Assembly (NCBI GenBank): GCA_963827605.1
Contig: CAWHBK010000003.1
Coordinates: 496,001-560,000 of the forward strand
From: DSYU01 sp963827605
Lineage (GTDB): Bacteria > Chloroflexota > Anaerolineae > Anaerolineales > Anaerolineaceae
Length of the DNA stretch: 64,000 nt
Reading direction: 5' to 3'
Shown: piece by piece, positions 1 to 9,039 of the stretch
Layout: each line of letters begins with the position of its first letter
Position numbering within the stretch: the stretch's first letter is position 1
Notes under the pieces: model-generated
Database searches by the model: none
The model's input: only the letters and a program-made list of their open reading frames with translations
What the model was told of the DNA's origin: nothing
Position numbers and translations under genes: made by a program

Positions 1-1877
1 CCGATTGGTGTGATGCGGAGGTTGTGTTCTGGTTCTTCTAGCGCGTGCCAGTACAACACGCGCTGTTCCCCAGCCTGCACTTCGTAACGCCCGTCACTCA
101 CTTCAACCCGGAATCCTTGGGGATACTGCAGGCGGGGAACGAAAATTTCGGTCGGTTCGCTGATCTGCGCGGCATGGCGGAAGGAGAACTCAAAAATGCG
201 CTGCTGCATGTTGAACGCCAGCCGCAGCGGTTCGCCCGCGGTGGCAAGCGGGTAAGGACGTACAGCCGCCTGAAGAGATCGCCCGCCGGAGGAAATATCG
301 GACGGGTCGGTCTGCTGGTCACGGCTGAACAAGGATAGATCCTCATCGTTCCAAAGATCGCCGCGCGCGTTGGTATTATCGGCGGTGTAGTTCCACAAAG
401 TTCCATCCATATAATTGGCTTCGAGGGCCCGGAAGGTGCGGTCGAGGGCCCGGATCTGATTGCGGAAGTTTCCGGTGCGATACGCCCGCTTGTTTTCCAT
501 ATCAAACGGGACGCCAAACTCACCTAACACCACCGGCGCCCCACCCAACCGCTCATCCGAATCGCGCTTTAAGGAATCGAGCTGGGCGGCAAAGGACTTG
601 CGGATATTGCCTGGCAGCCAAACAGGTTTTAAGGTACGCGAATCGATTGCCATAAAGGGGGTGAACGTTTTCCGGATGAGCGTCAGGTCATCGTACCAGT
701 GAGGGGCAAAGACCAGCTTCTCCCGACCTTGAGCCGTCCAGTGCGGCGGGAGCCGGTTGGGTTGGCCCTCGATAAAGATCATTGCATCCGGGTCAATGGC
801 ATGCACTGCCTGGGCAAAGCGCCGCGCGAAGGGGTAATAGTAATCCTGCTCGAAGGAAACCGGGCGGGCTTTCACCTTCGCGAAATAATCGGAGCGCAAC
901 AATTGGGGAGTTCCGGAATTATCCAGGTCCCACACGCCATGTTCTCGCCAGATACACGCACAGCCATCCTTCCAGGCGCGGGTTTTCCCGGCGTTGAGCA
1001 GGCGGGTGCGGGTGCGCTTGAGACTGGTCAGACCCAGTTCCCAAATGCCCACTTCTTGGGGCATACCCGACCCCAAAAGCATCGCCTGGTAGGGGGTTGG
1101 GCATTCGCCCAGCAGCATAATTCCACCGGGTTGGTTCAAATCTTGCCAACCGATATAACCGGCCAACGGCTCGTTGAAGGTATCATAACCGACCACGTTG
1201 TCCAGGTCCTTCAACCGTTCCACTACCTGGCGGACGGCCTTGAAATAATGGCGCTGCAAGAATTCTTGCACGGGTTCGCCATCAACTTTCGTTCGCGGCG
1301 CAAAATCGTTGCCACCGAAGAAAAGGGTGAACATGGTCGCGGCGGCTAATTTGCTGCCATTGGTCGGCCAAATCATGCGCGGGAACGGGTCGCCATGCGA
1401 AGCATGGACAATGGCTGCGCCAGTTTCCGCGAATTTGGTCATATCCAGTCCAACGGCTTCCAGGGTCCAGCCGGGCGCTCCATCCCCACCGGTAAAGCGG
1501 CTCCAGACATCCTGGTGCGGGTCGATAAACATTGAAATGCCGTAGGTTCCGGCTTTTTTCACCAGTTCGCGGATGTAATCGAGATAGCCTTCATCATAAA
1601 TATTGGGGCCGGCATGCTCGATTGCCTCCCATGTGACCAGAAAACGCAGGAAGGTCAGTCCCCATTCGCGCAGCCGGCTGAAATGTTCGTCCGCCTCTGC
1701 CAGTGGAAACGGTCTCCCTAAAAACGAAACGTGCCGGTGATCAAAAAAGCCTTCACGGATATACGTAGCTCCATTGGGGGTATATGGAATTTTACTGCTC
1801 CCGCCCAGGTTAACTCCACGCAGCATCAACCTGCGACCGTGTTCATCTTCGAAATGAGACCCTGCAATACGTATCAC
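1..1877 (-). CDS. GH5-family glycoside hydrolase, glucosylceramidase/steryl-glucosidase-like (3' end cut by window)
   Basis: The minus frame is open from a GTG at 1877 to the window edge, about 625 residues, so the C-terminus is missing. The N-terminus carries RGVNLGGSSKIP, followed by a TIM-barrel pattern with FIDPHQDVWSRF. DTFNEP contains the likely acid/base Glu, and LGEFGVPFDME contains the likely nucleophile Glu. LWNYTADNTNARGDLWNDED resembles the fungal-type GH5_12 glucocerebrosidase and steryl-glucosidase group. The expected reaction is hydrolysis of a beta-glucoside, possibly lipid-linked; the substrate is inference. GAGGAG lies just upstream of the GTG, and an in-frame ATT at 1880 is an alternative start. 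The gene lies 10 bases after the nucleotidyltransferase gene and is probably co-transcribed. No signal peptide is visible, which suggests a cytoplasmic enzyme. Confidence 0.75.
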   Translation of the reverse strand, partial: MIRIAGSHFEDEHGRRLMLRGVNLGGSSKIPYTPNGATYIREGFFDHRHVSFLGRPFPLAEADEHFSRLREWGLTFLRFLVTWEAIEHAGPNIYDEGYLDYIRELVKKAGTYGISMFIDPHQDVWSRFTGGDGAPGWTLEAVGLDMTKFAETGAAIVHASHGDPFPRMIWPTNGSKLAAATMFTLFFGGNDFAPRTKVDGEPVQEFLQRHYFKAVRQVVERLKDLDNVVGYDTFNEPLAGYIGWQDLNQPGGIMLLGECPTPYQAMLLGSGMPQEVGIWELGLTSLKRTRTRLLNAGKTRAWKDGCACIWREHGVWDLDNSGTPQLLRSDYFAKVKARPVSFEQDYYYPFARRFAQAVHAIDPDAMIFIEGQPNRLPPHWTAQGREKLVFAPHWYDDLTLIRKTFTPFMAIDSRTLKPVWLPGNIRKSFAAQLDSLKRDSDERLGGAPVVLGEFGVPFDMENKRAYRTGNFRNQIRALDRTFRALEANYMDGTLWNYTADNTNARGDLWNDEDLSLFSRDQQTDPSDISSGGRSLQAAVRPYPLATAGEPLRLAFNMQQRIFEFSFRHAAQISEPTEIFVPRLQYPQGFRVEVSDGRYEVQAGEQRVLYWHALEEPEHNLRITPI

Positions 1878-1887
1878 AATACTCTCC

Positions 1888-2664
1888 TCAAATGGGTGCT
1901 TTCCGAATGGTATAGCGTAACAGTTCCAACGCCTGTTCAAATTCATCGGGTTGGGGCGCGTCAGGCCATGCCAAAGCACGAGCAATCACCGCTTGCCAGT
2001 GCGGGCCAAGAGCTTGCGCTGCCCAATGCGCAGAAACCGGTTTCGAGCCGATCTCACCATAATGCAGGGTGTACAGTACCCGGCAGAAAGTCAGGATGGC
2101 GTATGCCTGGTATTCCCGGTCATGCAGGCGCTCCGATTTTTCGAGCATCGGGGCCCACCATTCACGCACAAAGCCGCGCACCGCTCCACGCAGTTCGTCG
2201 GGTTGGACCGGGCGAATCAACGGGCGGATGGGCGGGCCGGCGACAATCAGCCCATGTTCACGCAGGATATGGCGCTGGATGATCCAGTCGCTGTCTTGCT
2301 GGGCTTCGGGGTAGAATTGGCCACCACAAGACAGATAAGGATGCACTGCACTTTCCCGTTCGTAGCGGGGCAGCAGCGCGATGGGGATATATACGCCTTC
2401 CAGGCGGCGGGCAAAGGCCATGCCAGAGGCGGTGATGCGCGCGTGCATCTTCTCCAAAGCAGCGAGTGTTTCAGCGGGTAATTTTGTCCGCGTAACTACC
2501 AGGAAGTCTATGTCGCTGCGGAGAGGATTAAAGTCGCCGGCAGCCAAAGAGCCATACAGGTACAGGCCAACAAACTGTTCGCCAAGAACAGACTGCAGGC
2601 CGGAAAGCAGCTCCGCAAGAACTGCGTTGACTTCAGGAAAAGCGGTGAGGGAATGAATTGTCAT
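1888..2664 (-). CDS. Aminoglycoside nucleotidyltransferase-like protein (AadA-type fold, DUF4111-like C-terminus)
   Basis: The protein has about 258 residues. The N-terminal nucleotidyltransferase motif LYGSLAAGDFNPLRSDIDF supplies the Gly-Ser and the two metal-binding Asp of this superfamily. The rest is helical, as in ANT(3'')/(9)-type adenylyltransferases. Known family members transfer AMP to aminoglycoside hydroxyls, but many environmental homologues have unknown substrates, so resistance cannot be assumed. The ATG at 2664 is used; an in-frame TTG two codons upstream is also possible and neither has a strong ribosome site. The gene sits between the LLM oxidoreductase and the GH5 gene on one strand. 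Confidence 0.7.
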   Translation of the reverse strand: MTIHSLTAFPEVNAVLAELLSGLQSVLGEQFVGLYLYGSLAAGDFNPLRSDIDFLVVTRTKLPAETLAALEKMHARITASGMAFARRLEGVYIPIALLPRYERESAVHPYLSCGGQFYPEAQQDSDWIIQRHILREHGLIVAGPPIRPLIRPVQPDELRGAVRGFVREWWAPMLEKSERLHDREYQAYAILTFCRVLYTLHYGEIGSKPVSAHWAAQALGPHWQAVIARALAWPDAPQPDEFEQALELLRYTIRKAPI

Positions 2665-2686
2665 ATCCAAGTGGAACCGTCTCGTT

Positions 2687-3562
2687 TCAAGCGGAAGGCA
2701 CTCCTACCTCTTTCGCGAATTTGCGCAGCGCATGGATATGGGCATCCGGGGTCGACAGACCGCAGTTGGTCGTAATCAATGAAATGTGGGTCGCACCGAT
2801 TTGCTGCCACCCATCCAGCAGACGCTGCCATTCGCCCGGGCTGCCCTTGCCGTATGGCAAACGGGCTTCCAGCCCAATTTCGGAACGCGAGCGGCCCACA
2901 GCCGCTAATTCATTGTCTAACAGAGCAACCCCCGCGCGGGACTCGTCGGGGTCGGTGTACAGCGGCATCCAGCCGTCGCCCATGCGCGCCACACGCTGGA
3001 TCATCGGCTCCGACTGCCCGCCAAACCAGATGGGAATTGGGCGTTGGACTGGCAGGGGGTTAATGCCCGCGTCAGGAATGTGGTGCCATTTCCCGGTAAA
3101 ATCGACGTGCGGTTCGGTCCACAACCGGCGCAGCAATCGAATCTGTTCCTCCATGCGCCTTCCGCGGGTATGGAAATCTTCGTTCAATGACTGGTATTCA
3201 ATGACATTCCAGCCATTCCCAATTCCCAGGCGCAAACGCCCGCCGCTCAAAAGATCTAGCCCGGCGGCCTGTTTGGCCACCAGAACGGTTTGGCGCTGGG
3301 GCAGAAGCAGTACGCAGGTCTCAAATTCAATCCGTTTTGTGACCGCGGCCATAAAACTAAATAAGACAAACGGTTCAAAAAAAGGCGTCTGGTAGGTGAC
3401 CCAGCCTTTCCAACCACCGGGCCGGTCAGGGTTCGGTCCAATAATATGATCGTCCGCGCCAATATGCTGGTAACCCAGTTCCTCAGCCGCCTGGGCATAA
3501 TCCCGGATGGCGACGGGGTCCGAACCAAATTCAAAGTGCGGATAGATGGCACCAATGCGCAT
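2687..3562 (-). CDS. LLM-class (luciferase-like) F420-dependent oxidoreductase
   Basis: The product has 291 residues starting MRIGAIYPHFEFGSD, a typical N-terminus for the TIGR03619-like branch of luciferase-like monooxygenases. GADDHIIGPNP, RIEFETCVLLLPQRQTVLVAKQAAGLDLLSGGR (split here across the barrel core) and RLRLGIGNGWN are family hallmarks for flavin/F420 binding. The ATG at 3562 is chosen because GGGAG lies 6 bases upstream; the frame stays open 34 codons further but without a ribosome site. The substrate cannot be told from sequence. It is first in a likely three-gene minus-strand operon, divergent from the cytochrome oxidase genes. Confidence 0.8.
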   Translation of the reverse strand: MRIGAIYPHFEFGSDPVAIRDYAQAAEELGYQHIGADDHIIGPNPDRPGGWKGWVTYQTPFFEPFVLFSFMAAVTKRIEFETCVLLLPQRQTVLVAKQAAGLDLLSGGRLRLGIGNGWNVIEYQSLNEDFHTRGRRMEEQIRLLRRLWTEPHVDFTGKWHHIPDAGINPLPVQRPIPIWFGGQSEPMIQRVARMGDGWMPLYTDPDESRAGVALLDNELAAVGRSRSEIGLEARLPYGKGSPGEWQRLLDGWQQIGATHISLITTNCGLSTPDAHIHALRKFAKEVGVPSA

Positions 3563-3790
3563 ATTTTGCTCCCTTGTCTGAGTAAGTAGGTTTCTTATCC
3601 CATTATAGGGTAATTTTGGCCAGACGCGTTGATTTTCAAAACAAGAACCTGCGGTGCTCGTCAAATCTGTATCAATTATTTATGTAATTATTGGTAATTA
3701 TTAATGACAATTAAATCGTTTTGTACTAAGATCGTATAGGATCGCTATCCTTTTTGGGGAAAGGGTCATGGTGGGTTAGAAGAAGGCTGC

Positions 3791-4843
3791 ATGATAAACA
3801 ATTCAAAACGCTGGGCACGCGAAGCTGGGCTGCGAGCGTTCCGGTCAACTTCAATCCTGATACTTTTTTCGTTGGTAACAACCGGGTGCCTCGGCACCCC
3901 CGCGATGCTCGAACCAGCATCCGAAAACACAACCCGCATTGCCAATCTTACCTGGTCAATTGCCACAATTGCCGCCTTTGTTTTCGTCATCGTGGAGGCG
4001 CTGCTTCTTTATACAGCTTTCCGCTACCGGCGGCGCTCAGGCGCAGGACTGCCAAAACAAATTCATGGGAACCTGGCACTGGAAATCATTTGGACTTCCT
4101 TCCCAGCCATTGTTCTGGCCATCGTTTTTGCGTTAACACTGGGCACGCTCCTCTCAATTTCCAACTCGCCGGCTGCTTCAGAAAGCGGTGGCCAGCCTAC
4201 CAAAGTGTTGAATGTTCGGGTAATCGGGCATCAATGGTGGTGGGAATATCAATATACCGATTTAGGGATTACCACAGCCAATGAGATGCATATCCCGGTG
4301 GGGTCCACGGTGAACTTGCAGGTCGAATCGGTGGACGTGATCCACAGTTTCTGGGTGCCACAACTCGGAAATAAGATCGATGGGATCCCTGGATTACTGA
4401 ACCACACGGTGTATCGGGCAACGAAGACCGGGCAGTATAAGGGCCAGTGCTCGGAGTTCTGCGGCGCCGAACACGCACTCATGCGAATGGATGTGGTAGT
4501 GGAACCCGCGGATCAATTTTTGGCGTGGGTGGCCAATGAGCAGGCACCGGCCGCGCCGGTGACCGGCGCGGCAGCGCAAGGCAGAGACGCATTTCTGGCG
4601 TCGCCCTGTATCAACTGCCATACCATTCGGGGGACGGAGGCCAATGGGAAACTCGGACCGGAGCTGACCCACTTTGGGAGCCGCGCGACTTTTGCCGGCG
4701 CCGCGTTCGACAATAATCCAGAAAATCTAACCGCCTGGCTGCACGATCCTCAGGCGATGAAGCCTGGCAATTTGATGCCGAACCTGGGCATGACCTCCGG
4801 GGCGGTTCAATCGATCGTCACGTACCTGGAAAGCCTGAAATAA
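3791..4843 (+). CDS. coxB: Cytochrome c oxidase subunit II with fused cytochrome c domain (caa3 type)
   Basis: The 350-residue lipoprotein-like subunit II delivers electrons to subunit I. A signal segment ends in TTGC, a lipobox. Two membrane helices follow (about 50-75 and 90-115). The cupredoxin domain has HQWWWEY and the CuA ligand set CSEFCGAEHALM. After an Ala-rich linker the C-terminal cytochrome c domain has CINCH near residue 275 and a distal Met in KPGNLMPN. The fusion defines a caa3-type oxidase. It is the first gene of coxB-ctaD-coxC-coxD, all on one strand with gaps of 3 to 51 bases. Confidence 0.95.
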   Translation: MINNSKRWAREAGLRAFRSTSILILFSLVTTGCLGTPAMLEPASENTTRIANLTWSIATIAAFVFVIVEALLLYTAFRYRRRSGAGLPKQIHGNLALEIIWTSFPAIVLAIVFALTLGTLLSISNSPAASESGGQPTKVLNVRVIGHQWWWEYQYTDLGITTANEMHIPVGSTVNLQVESVDVIHSFWVPQLGNKIDGIPGLLNHTVYRATKTGQYKGQCSEFCGAEHALMRMDVVVEPADQFLAWVANEQAPAAPVTGAAAQGRDAFLASPCINCHTIRGTEANGKLGPELTHFGSRATFAGAAFDNNPENLTAWLHDPQAMKPGNLMPNLGMTSGAVQSIVTYLESLK

Positions 4844-4871
4844 AGGCTGTTCTTGAAAGGCAACCGTTTCA

Positions 4872-6740
4872 ATGGCAACTCAACTCAAAACTATTCCCAT
4901 GCAGCAACACCGGGCAACCGGCGTTGCCCGCTGGCTTACTACGACTGATCACAAAGATATTGGGATTTTGTATATTCTTTCGGGCATCGTCTTTTTCCTG
5001 ATCGGCGGTCTCGAAGCACTGCTCATCCGCATACAACTGGCCCAGCCCGGACAGCGTATCATCTCCCCCGAACTGTATAACCAGCTTTTCACCATGCATG
5101 GTACGACCATGATTTTTCTGTTCGGCATGCCGATTTTGATTGGCGTGGCCAATTACGTGGCAATCTTGATGATCGGCGCGCGGGATATGGCTTTTCCACG
5201 CCTGAATGCTTTTAGCTTTTGGGTGTTTTTACTGGGCGGCCTGGTACTGTACAGCAGCTTTTTTCTCGGAGGCGCACCGGATGCCGGCTGGTTCGCCTAT
5301 GCTCCCCTGACAAACCAGCAATTCTCCCCCTCACGCGGAATGGACCTCTGGTCAATGGGAATCATCCTGACCGGCGTTGGTTCGATCGTCACGGCGGTAA
5401 ACCTCATTGTAACCATCCTCAACTTGCGCGCCCCTGGCATGACTTTGTTTAAGATCCCGGTATTCGTCTGGCAAATTCTCGTTACCGCATTCTTAATGCT
5501 ATTTGCCCTGCCCAGCCTGACGGTCGATTTGCTCCTGATCTTCCTGGAGCGCCGGTTTGGGGCGCCATTTTTTGATCCGACCGTAGGAGCCAACCCGCTG
5601 CTATGGCAGCATATGTTCTGGTTCTTTGGTCATCCGGAAGTCTACATCTTGATCCTGCCCGCCTTTGGCATTATCTCTGAGGTTATCCCGGTATTCTCAC
5701 AGAAGCCCATTTTTGGCTACCGGGCCTTGATCTATTCGGGAATTGCTATCGGCGTCCTGGGGTTTATGGTGTGGGCGCATCATATGTTTGCGGTAGGCGA
5801 TTCGCCGGCTTCGGATGCTACATTCTCTTTGAGCAGCATGGTGATCGCAGTTCCAACCAGTATAAAGATATTTAACTGGATTGCCACAATGTGGGGCGGG
5901 CGATTGAATTTCAAGACGCCACTGCTGTACGCAGTCGGGTTCATCGCGATGTTCATCATGGGCGGTTTGAGCGGTGTAGCGGTGGCAATCGTACCTTTTG
6001 ACCAGCAGGTCACCCAGACGTACTTCATCGTGGCCCACCTGCACTATGTGTTATTTGGCGGGACGGTACTGGCCGTCTTCTCTGGCATTTTCTACTGGTT
6101 CCCCAAGATGACCGGGCGCATGTTGAGCGAAACCCTCGGAAAATGGCAGTTTTGGCTGATGATTATCGGATTGAACCTGACTTTCTTACCCATGCACATC
6201 CTGGGTATGGACGGTATGGCCCGGCGCGTATACACCTATCAGGATAACCCGGGGTGGGGATTGTGGAACAGCATTGAAACGGCCGGCTCCTTTATCATCG
6301 GCTTCGCCATCTTGATCTTTGTCTGGAATGTCATCCGCAGCCTGCGCAGCGGCGAACAGGCCGCGGATGATCCCTGGGATGGATATACCCTCGAATGGGC
6401 TACCACTTCCCCACCACCCGCTTACAACTTTACTCGCATCCCGGAGGTTAAGAGCCTTCGCCCGCTCTGGGAGCGAAAGCATCCGGATATGCAAGTCTCA
6501 GAAGAAATACCTGAAGGAAAAGAGAAAGGCCCACAGCCAGCCAACTTCCGGGAAAGCTACCTGGAAGAAGAGCCCCTCCCGGCCAGCATCCATTTGCCGG
6601 GCACTTCCTATAACCCGCTTCTGATTGCATTTGGGCTGACGATCACTGCGTATGCGGCTGTTTATGCGCTGTGGTTGTTACCGGTGGGCATCGCCGTTAT
6701 TTTGGCAGGCATCATATTGTGGAATTGGGAGACGCCATAA
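4872..6740 (+). CDS. ctaD: Cytochrome c oxidase subunit I
   Basis: The protein has 622 residues and about 12 central membrane helices plus an extra C-terminal hydrophobic stretch of about two helices, as in many bacterial CtaD proteins. FFGHPEVYILILPAFG carries the CuB His, the cross-linked Tyr and the conserved Glu of A-type haem-copper oxidases. VAHLHYVLFGG carries the haem a/a3 His ligands. It reduces O2 to water and pumps protons. The ATG follows coxB by 28 bases. No haem A synthase or Cox assembly genes are present nearby, so assembly factors must lie elsewhere. Confidence 0.97.
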   Translation: MATQLKTIPMQQHRATGVARWLTTTDHKDIGILYILSGIVFFLIGGLEALLIRIQLAQPGQRIISPELYNQLFTMHGTTMIFLFGMPILIGVANYVAILMIGARDMAFPRLNAFSFWVFLLGGLVLYSSFFLGGAPDAGWFAYAPLTNQQFSPSRGMDLWSMGIILTGVGSIVTAVNLIVTILNLRAPGMTLFKIPVFVWQILVTAFLMLFALPSLTVDLLLIFLERRFGAPFFDPTVGANPLLWQHMFWFFGHPEVYILILPAFGIISEVIPVFSQKPIFGYRALIYSGIAIGVLGFMVWAHHMFAVGDSPASDATFSLSSMVIAVPTSIKIFNWIATMWGGRLNFKTPLLYAVGFIAMFIMGGLSGVAVAIVPFDQQVTQTYFIVAHLHYVLFGGTVLAVFSGIFYWFPKMTGRMLSETLGKWQFWLMIIGLNLTFLPMHILGMDGMARRVYTYQDNPGWGLWNSIETAGSFIIGFAILIFVWNVIRSLRSGEQAADDPWDGYTLEWATTSPPPAYNFTRIPEVKSLRPLWERKHPDMQVSEEIPEGKEKGPQPANFRESYLEEEPLPASIHLPGTSYNPLLIAFGLTITAYAAVYALWLLPVGIAVILAGIILWNWETP

Positions 6741-6743
6741 ACG

Positions 6744-7352
6744 ATGGAAGAACACCAGCATTCCTTCCTCTCCGAAACCAGCGAGCACACTTTTTTAGGG
6801 GTCGATAACCGCAAGCTGGGTATATGGGTTTTCCTCGCGTCCGAAGCAGTGTTTTTCAGCGCCTTGATTACTACCTATGTGGTTGAAATCGCGCGTAACA
6901 AACAGAGTCCCCTCCCTGGGGATGTGCTCAGCTTACCATTGGTGGCGACCAATACCTTTATTTTGATTGCCAGCAGCCTGGCAATGGTGACCGCACTCGC
7001 GAACGCTCAGGAAAACAACCTGCGTAAAACGATCCGCTGGCTAGTCGCTACGGCCGGACTGGGGTTGGCCTTTTTAGGGGGGCAGGCGTACGAGTTCGTT
7101 CACCTATATCAGGATGGACTTTCGCTCAGCCGCAGCCTATTCGGGGCAAGTTTTTTTACCCTCACCGGAACGCATGGCCTGCACGTTCTTTCCGGGATCA
7201 TCTGGATCACACTGATCATCTTTCAACTGCTGCGGTTTCACGGCAGCCCCGAACAGGCGGCTATGAAAGTTGAATTGACCGGCCTCTACTGGCACTTTGT
7301 CGATCTCATCTGGATCATTATTTTTACGGTTGTGTATCTACTCCATCCATGA
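6744..7352 (+). CDS. coxC: Cytochrome c oxidase subunit III
   Basis: The 202-residue membrane protein has about five helices. FLASEAVFFSALITTY near residues 30-45 and the helix ending in FHGSPEQAA then GLYWHFVDLIWIIIFTVVYL at the C-terminus are typical of subunit III. TGTHGLHVLSG is a further family motif. The gene starts 3 bases after the ctaD stop, which suggests translational coupling. It stabilises the core oxidase. Confidence 0.95.
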   Translation: MEEHQHSFLSETSEHTFLGVDNRKLGIWVFLASEAVFFSALITTYVVEIARNKQSPLPGDVLSLPLVATNTFILIASSLAMVTALANAQENNLRKTIRWLVATAGLGLAFLGGQAYEFVHLYQDGLSLSRSLFGASFFTLTGTHGLHVLSGIIWITLIIFQLLRFHGSPEQAAMKVELTGLYWHFVDLIWIIIFTVVYLLHP

Positions 7353-7403
7353 TGCACAACCGCATATCCAAGCGGGTCTCTTCGTTTGTACTGAAGGAAT
7401 GAA

Positions 7404-7706
7404 ATGGAACGAACCGAGGAAAAACAGAAAAAACCCAAAAAACGGCAGAACTACCTGCTGGTCTTTTTCGCACTGGCTGCGCTAACGGTAATGGAGATCC
7501 TGGTAACCCAATTCCCTCTGCCGCACGCTCCGATTCTGATTTCCCTCTCGGTGATCAAAGCCGCTTTAGTGGCCTTATTTTATATGCACCTGCGTACCGA
7601 TCACCGTGTGTTCAGCGCATTCTTCGGCCTGGGGATCCTTCTTGGAATCGCCATGCTGGTTTCATTTGTCATTTTGATTAATACCTCCATTGGTAATAAT
7701 CATTAG
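7404..7706 (+). CDS. Cytochrome c oxidase subunit IV (prokaryotic, CoxD/CtaF-like)
   Basis: The product has 100 residues, with a Lys-rich N-terminus followed by three predicted membrane helices. The LVIKAALVALFYMHLRTD-like segment (here SVIKAALVALFYMHLRTD) is the signature of the small bacterial subunit IV family. GAATG gives a weak ribosome site context. It ends the oxidase operon and is followed by two strong inverted repeats. Confidence 0.88.
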   Translation: MERTEEKQKKPKKRQNYLLVFFALAALTVMEILVTQFPLPHAPILISLSVIKAALVALFYMHLRTDHRVFSAFFGLGILLGIAMLVSFVILINTSIGNNH

Positions 7707-7726
7707 TTAAGCCGAGAAGCACAAGG

Positions 7727-7797
7727 CCCCTACCGGCGGCTGCGCCAACCGGGTTGGCGAGCGCCAACCGGGTTGGCGAAAGCACCGCCGGTAGGGG
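7727..7797. repeat. Nested palindrome: 13-bp outer stem enclosing two tandem 19-base palindromic units
   Basis: CCCCTACCGGCGG at 7727-7739 is the exact reverse complement of 7785-7797. Inside are two adjacent copies of CGCCAACCGGGTTGGCGA(G/A) at 7743-7761 and 7762-7780. Each is itself a perfect 8-bp palindrome around one base. No T-tract follows, so this is not a classical terminator. A REP-like or protein-binding role is inference. Confidence 0.8.
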
Positions 7798-7810
7798 AGA
7801 TAAATCTTTC

Positions 7811-7851
7811 TTTGGGGCTGCGGGATTGCCCTACAACCCCGCAGCCCCAAA
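7811..7851. terminator. Strong hairpin after the cox operon, without T-tract
   Basis: TTTGGGGCTGCGGG (7811-7824) pairs perfectly with 7838-7851 around a 13-base loop. It is placed where a cox operon terminator or mRNA-stabilising hairpin would sit. The absence of a following T-run makes intrinsic termination uncertain. Confidence 0.45.
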
Positions 7852-8065
7852 CCCCGAAAAGAGCAAGGTTATTCGCGAAGCCGGGCTCAAATATTCACCG
7901 CATTTCACACTCGCATTCGTTTTCCCAACCGACAGGCGGGGCTTTCCTAATTCCGCTACCAGATCCGTTATAATGATAGCTGGATAACATTTACCCTTGC
8001 AGTCTCATCACTTCGGATTGTGAGCTGTTGGCTGAGCGTTATCAACCATCGTTGAAGGAGAACGT

Positions 8066-9025
8066 ATGACTACTTCCACCATGCTTCAAGGTGCCTTAGG
8101 ATTGGAGCCGCAATATCGCGAATATGTGTGGGGCGGAAACCGCTTGCGCCCTGGTCAAGTTACCGCGGAAGCCTGGGTTGTTTACGAAGGCAACCATATC
8201 ACCAGCGGCCCCCTTGCCGGACGAACGCTGGCGGAAGCCGCCGCCGAATTCGGCCCGGCGCTGCTCGGACAGCGCGTGGTCGCCCGCACCGGCCAGCGCT
8301 TCCCCCTGCTGGTAAAGCTGCTTGACTGCGCTCAATGGCTGTCCCTCCAGGTACATCCCAATGACGAGCAGGCCGTCCATTTAGAAGGCCCAGGACACTT
8401 TGGTAAGACGGAAGCGTGGCACATCCTGGCGGCTGACCCTGGCGCGGAAATTCTATGCGGTTTCCAGCCCAATGCTTTGCAATCCGACTGGCAGCAGGCC
8501 GTCTATGACGGCACAATCCTTGACTATACGCAGCACATGGCTGTCCAACCCGGAGAAACGGTGTTTATCCGCCCTGGCACCATGCATGCGCTTGGCCCCG
8601 GCTTGTTAGTATACGAGGTACAGCAGACATCGGATATTACCTACCGGGTATTCGATTGGAACCGGCCAGCTACTGCCGGACGCAAGCTGCATATTGAGCA
8701 ATCCCTGGCAGTCATAGATCCATCCGCCACCGGCAAAGCAGTTCCACCACCGCAGTTTATTGACGGAGCCGAGCATGCGCTGGTGGCCTGTCCTTACTTT
8801 TCCCTCGCACTGCTCACCCTCGAACAGACCGCGCTTTCACAAAACCCGGCCGGGCAGAGCTTCCATACCCTGACCGTAATTGAAGGCCAGGTGGAACTGC
8901 GCGGGCAGGGATGGCAACAAACATTTAACCGCTACGAGACTGCCCTGATCCCCGCCAGCAGCGGTGATTATCAGGTTCGCCCCCTTGGCCAGGCACGCGT
9001 ACTGAAGGCCTCGGTAGAAAAATAA
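8066..9025 (+). CDS. manA: Mannose-6-phosphate isomerase, class I (short form)
   Basis: The 319-residue enzyme interconverts mannose-6-phosphate and fructose-6-phosphate. YREYVWGGNRL at the N-terminus, WLSLQVHPND (zinc ligands Gln and His), FGKTEAWHILAA (Glu ligand) and VFIRPGTMHALGPGLLVYEVQQTSD (two separate barrel segments) match the cupin-type class I family. The ATG has AAGGAG 6 bases upstream. Its stop overlaps the next gene's earliest ATG, suggesting a two-gene operon with the acyltransferase-like protein. Confidence 0.92.
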   Translation: MTTSTMLQGALGLEPQYREYVWGGNRLRPGQVTAEAWVVYEGNHITSGPLAGRTLAEAAAEFGPALLGQRVVARTGQRFPLLVKLLDCAQWLSLQVHPNDEQAVHLEGPGHFGKTEAWHILAADPGAEILCGFQPNALQSDWQQAVYDGTILDYTQHMAVQPGETVFIRPGTMHALGPGLLVYEVQQTSDITYRVFDWNRPATAGRKLHIEQSLAVIDPSATGKAVPPPQFIDGAEHALVACPYFSLALLTLEQTALSQNPAGQSFHTLTVIEGQVELRGQGWQQTFNRYETALIPASSGDYQVRPLGQARVLKASVEK

Positions 9026-9039
9026 TGGGAGACCGCATC

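Larger units (their letters stand above)
7707..8065. other. Non-coding gap with two large inverted repeats and a possible manA promoter
   Basis: The 359-base gap after coxD contains the nested palindrome at 7727-7797 and the hairpin at 7811-7851. A TATAAT at 7969-7974 could serve manA, but no convincing -35 box was seen at the right spacing. No credible coding sequence was seen; the frame open across the palindromes reads only inverted-repeat sequence. Confidence 0.6.

Noticed and set aside
7754..7987. Open plus-strand frame of 77 codons after coxD
   Set aside because: It runs through the two large palindromes, has no ribosome site and reads only inverted-repeat sequence.
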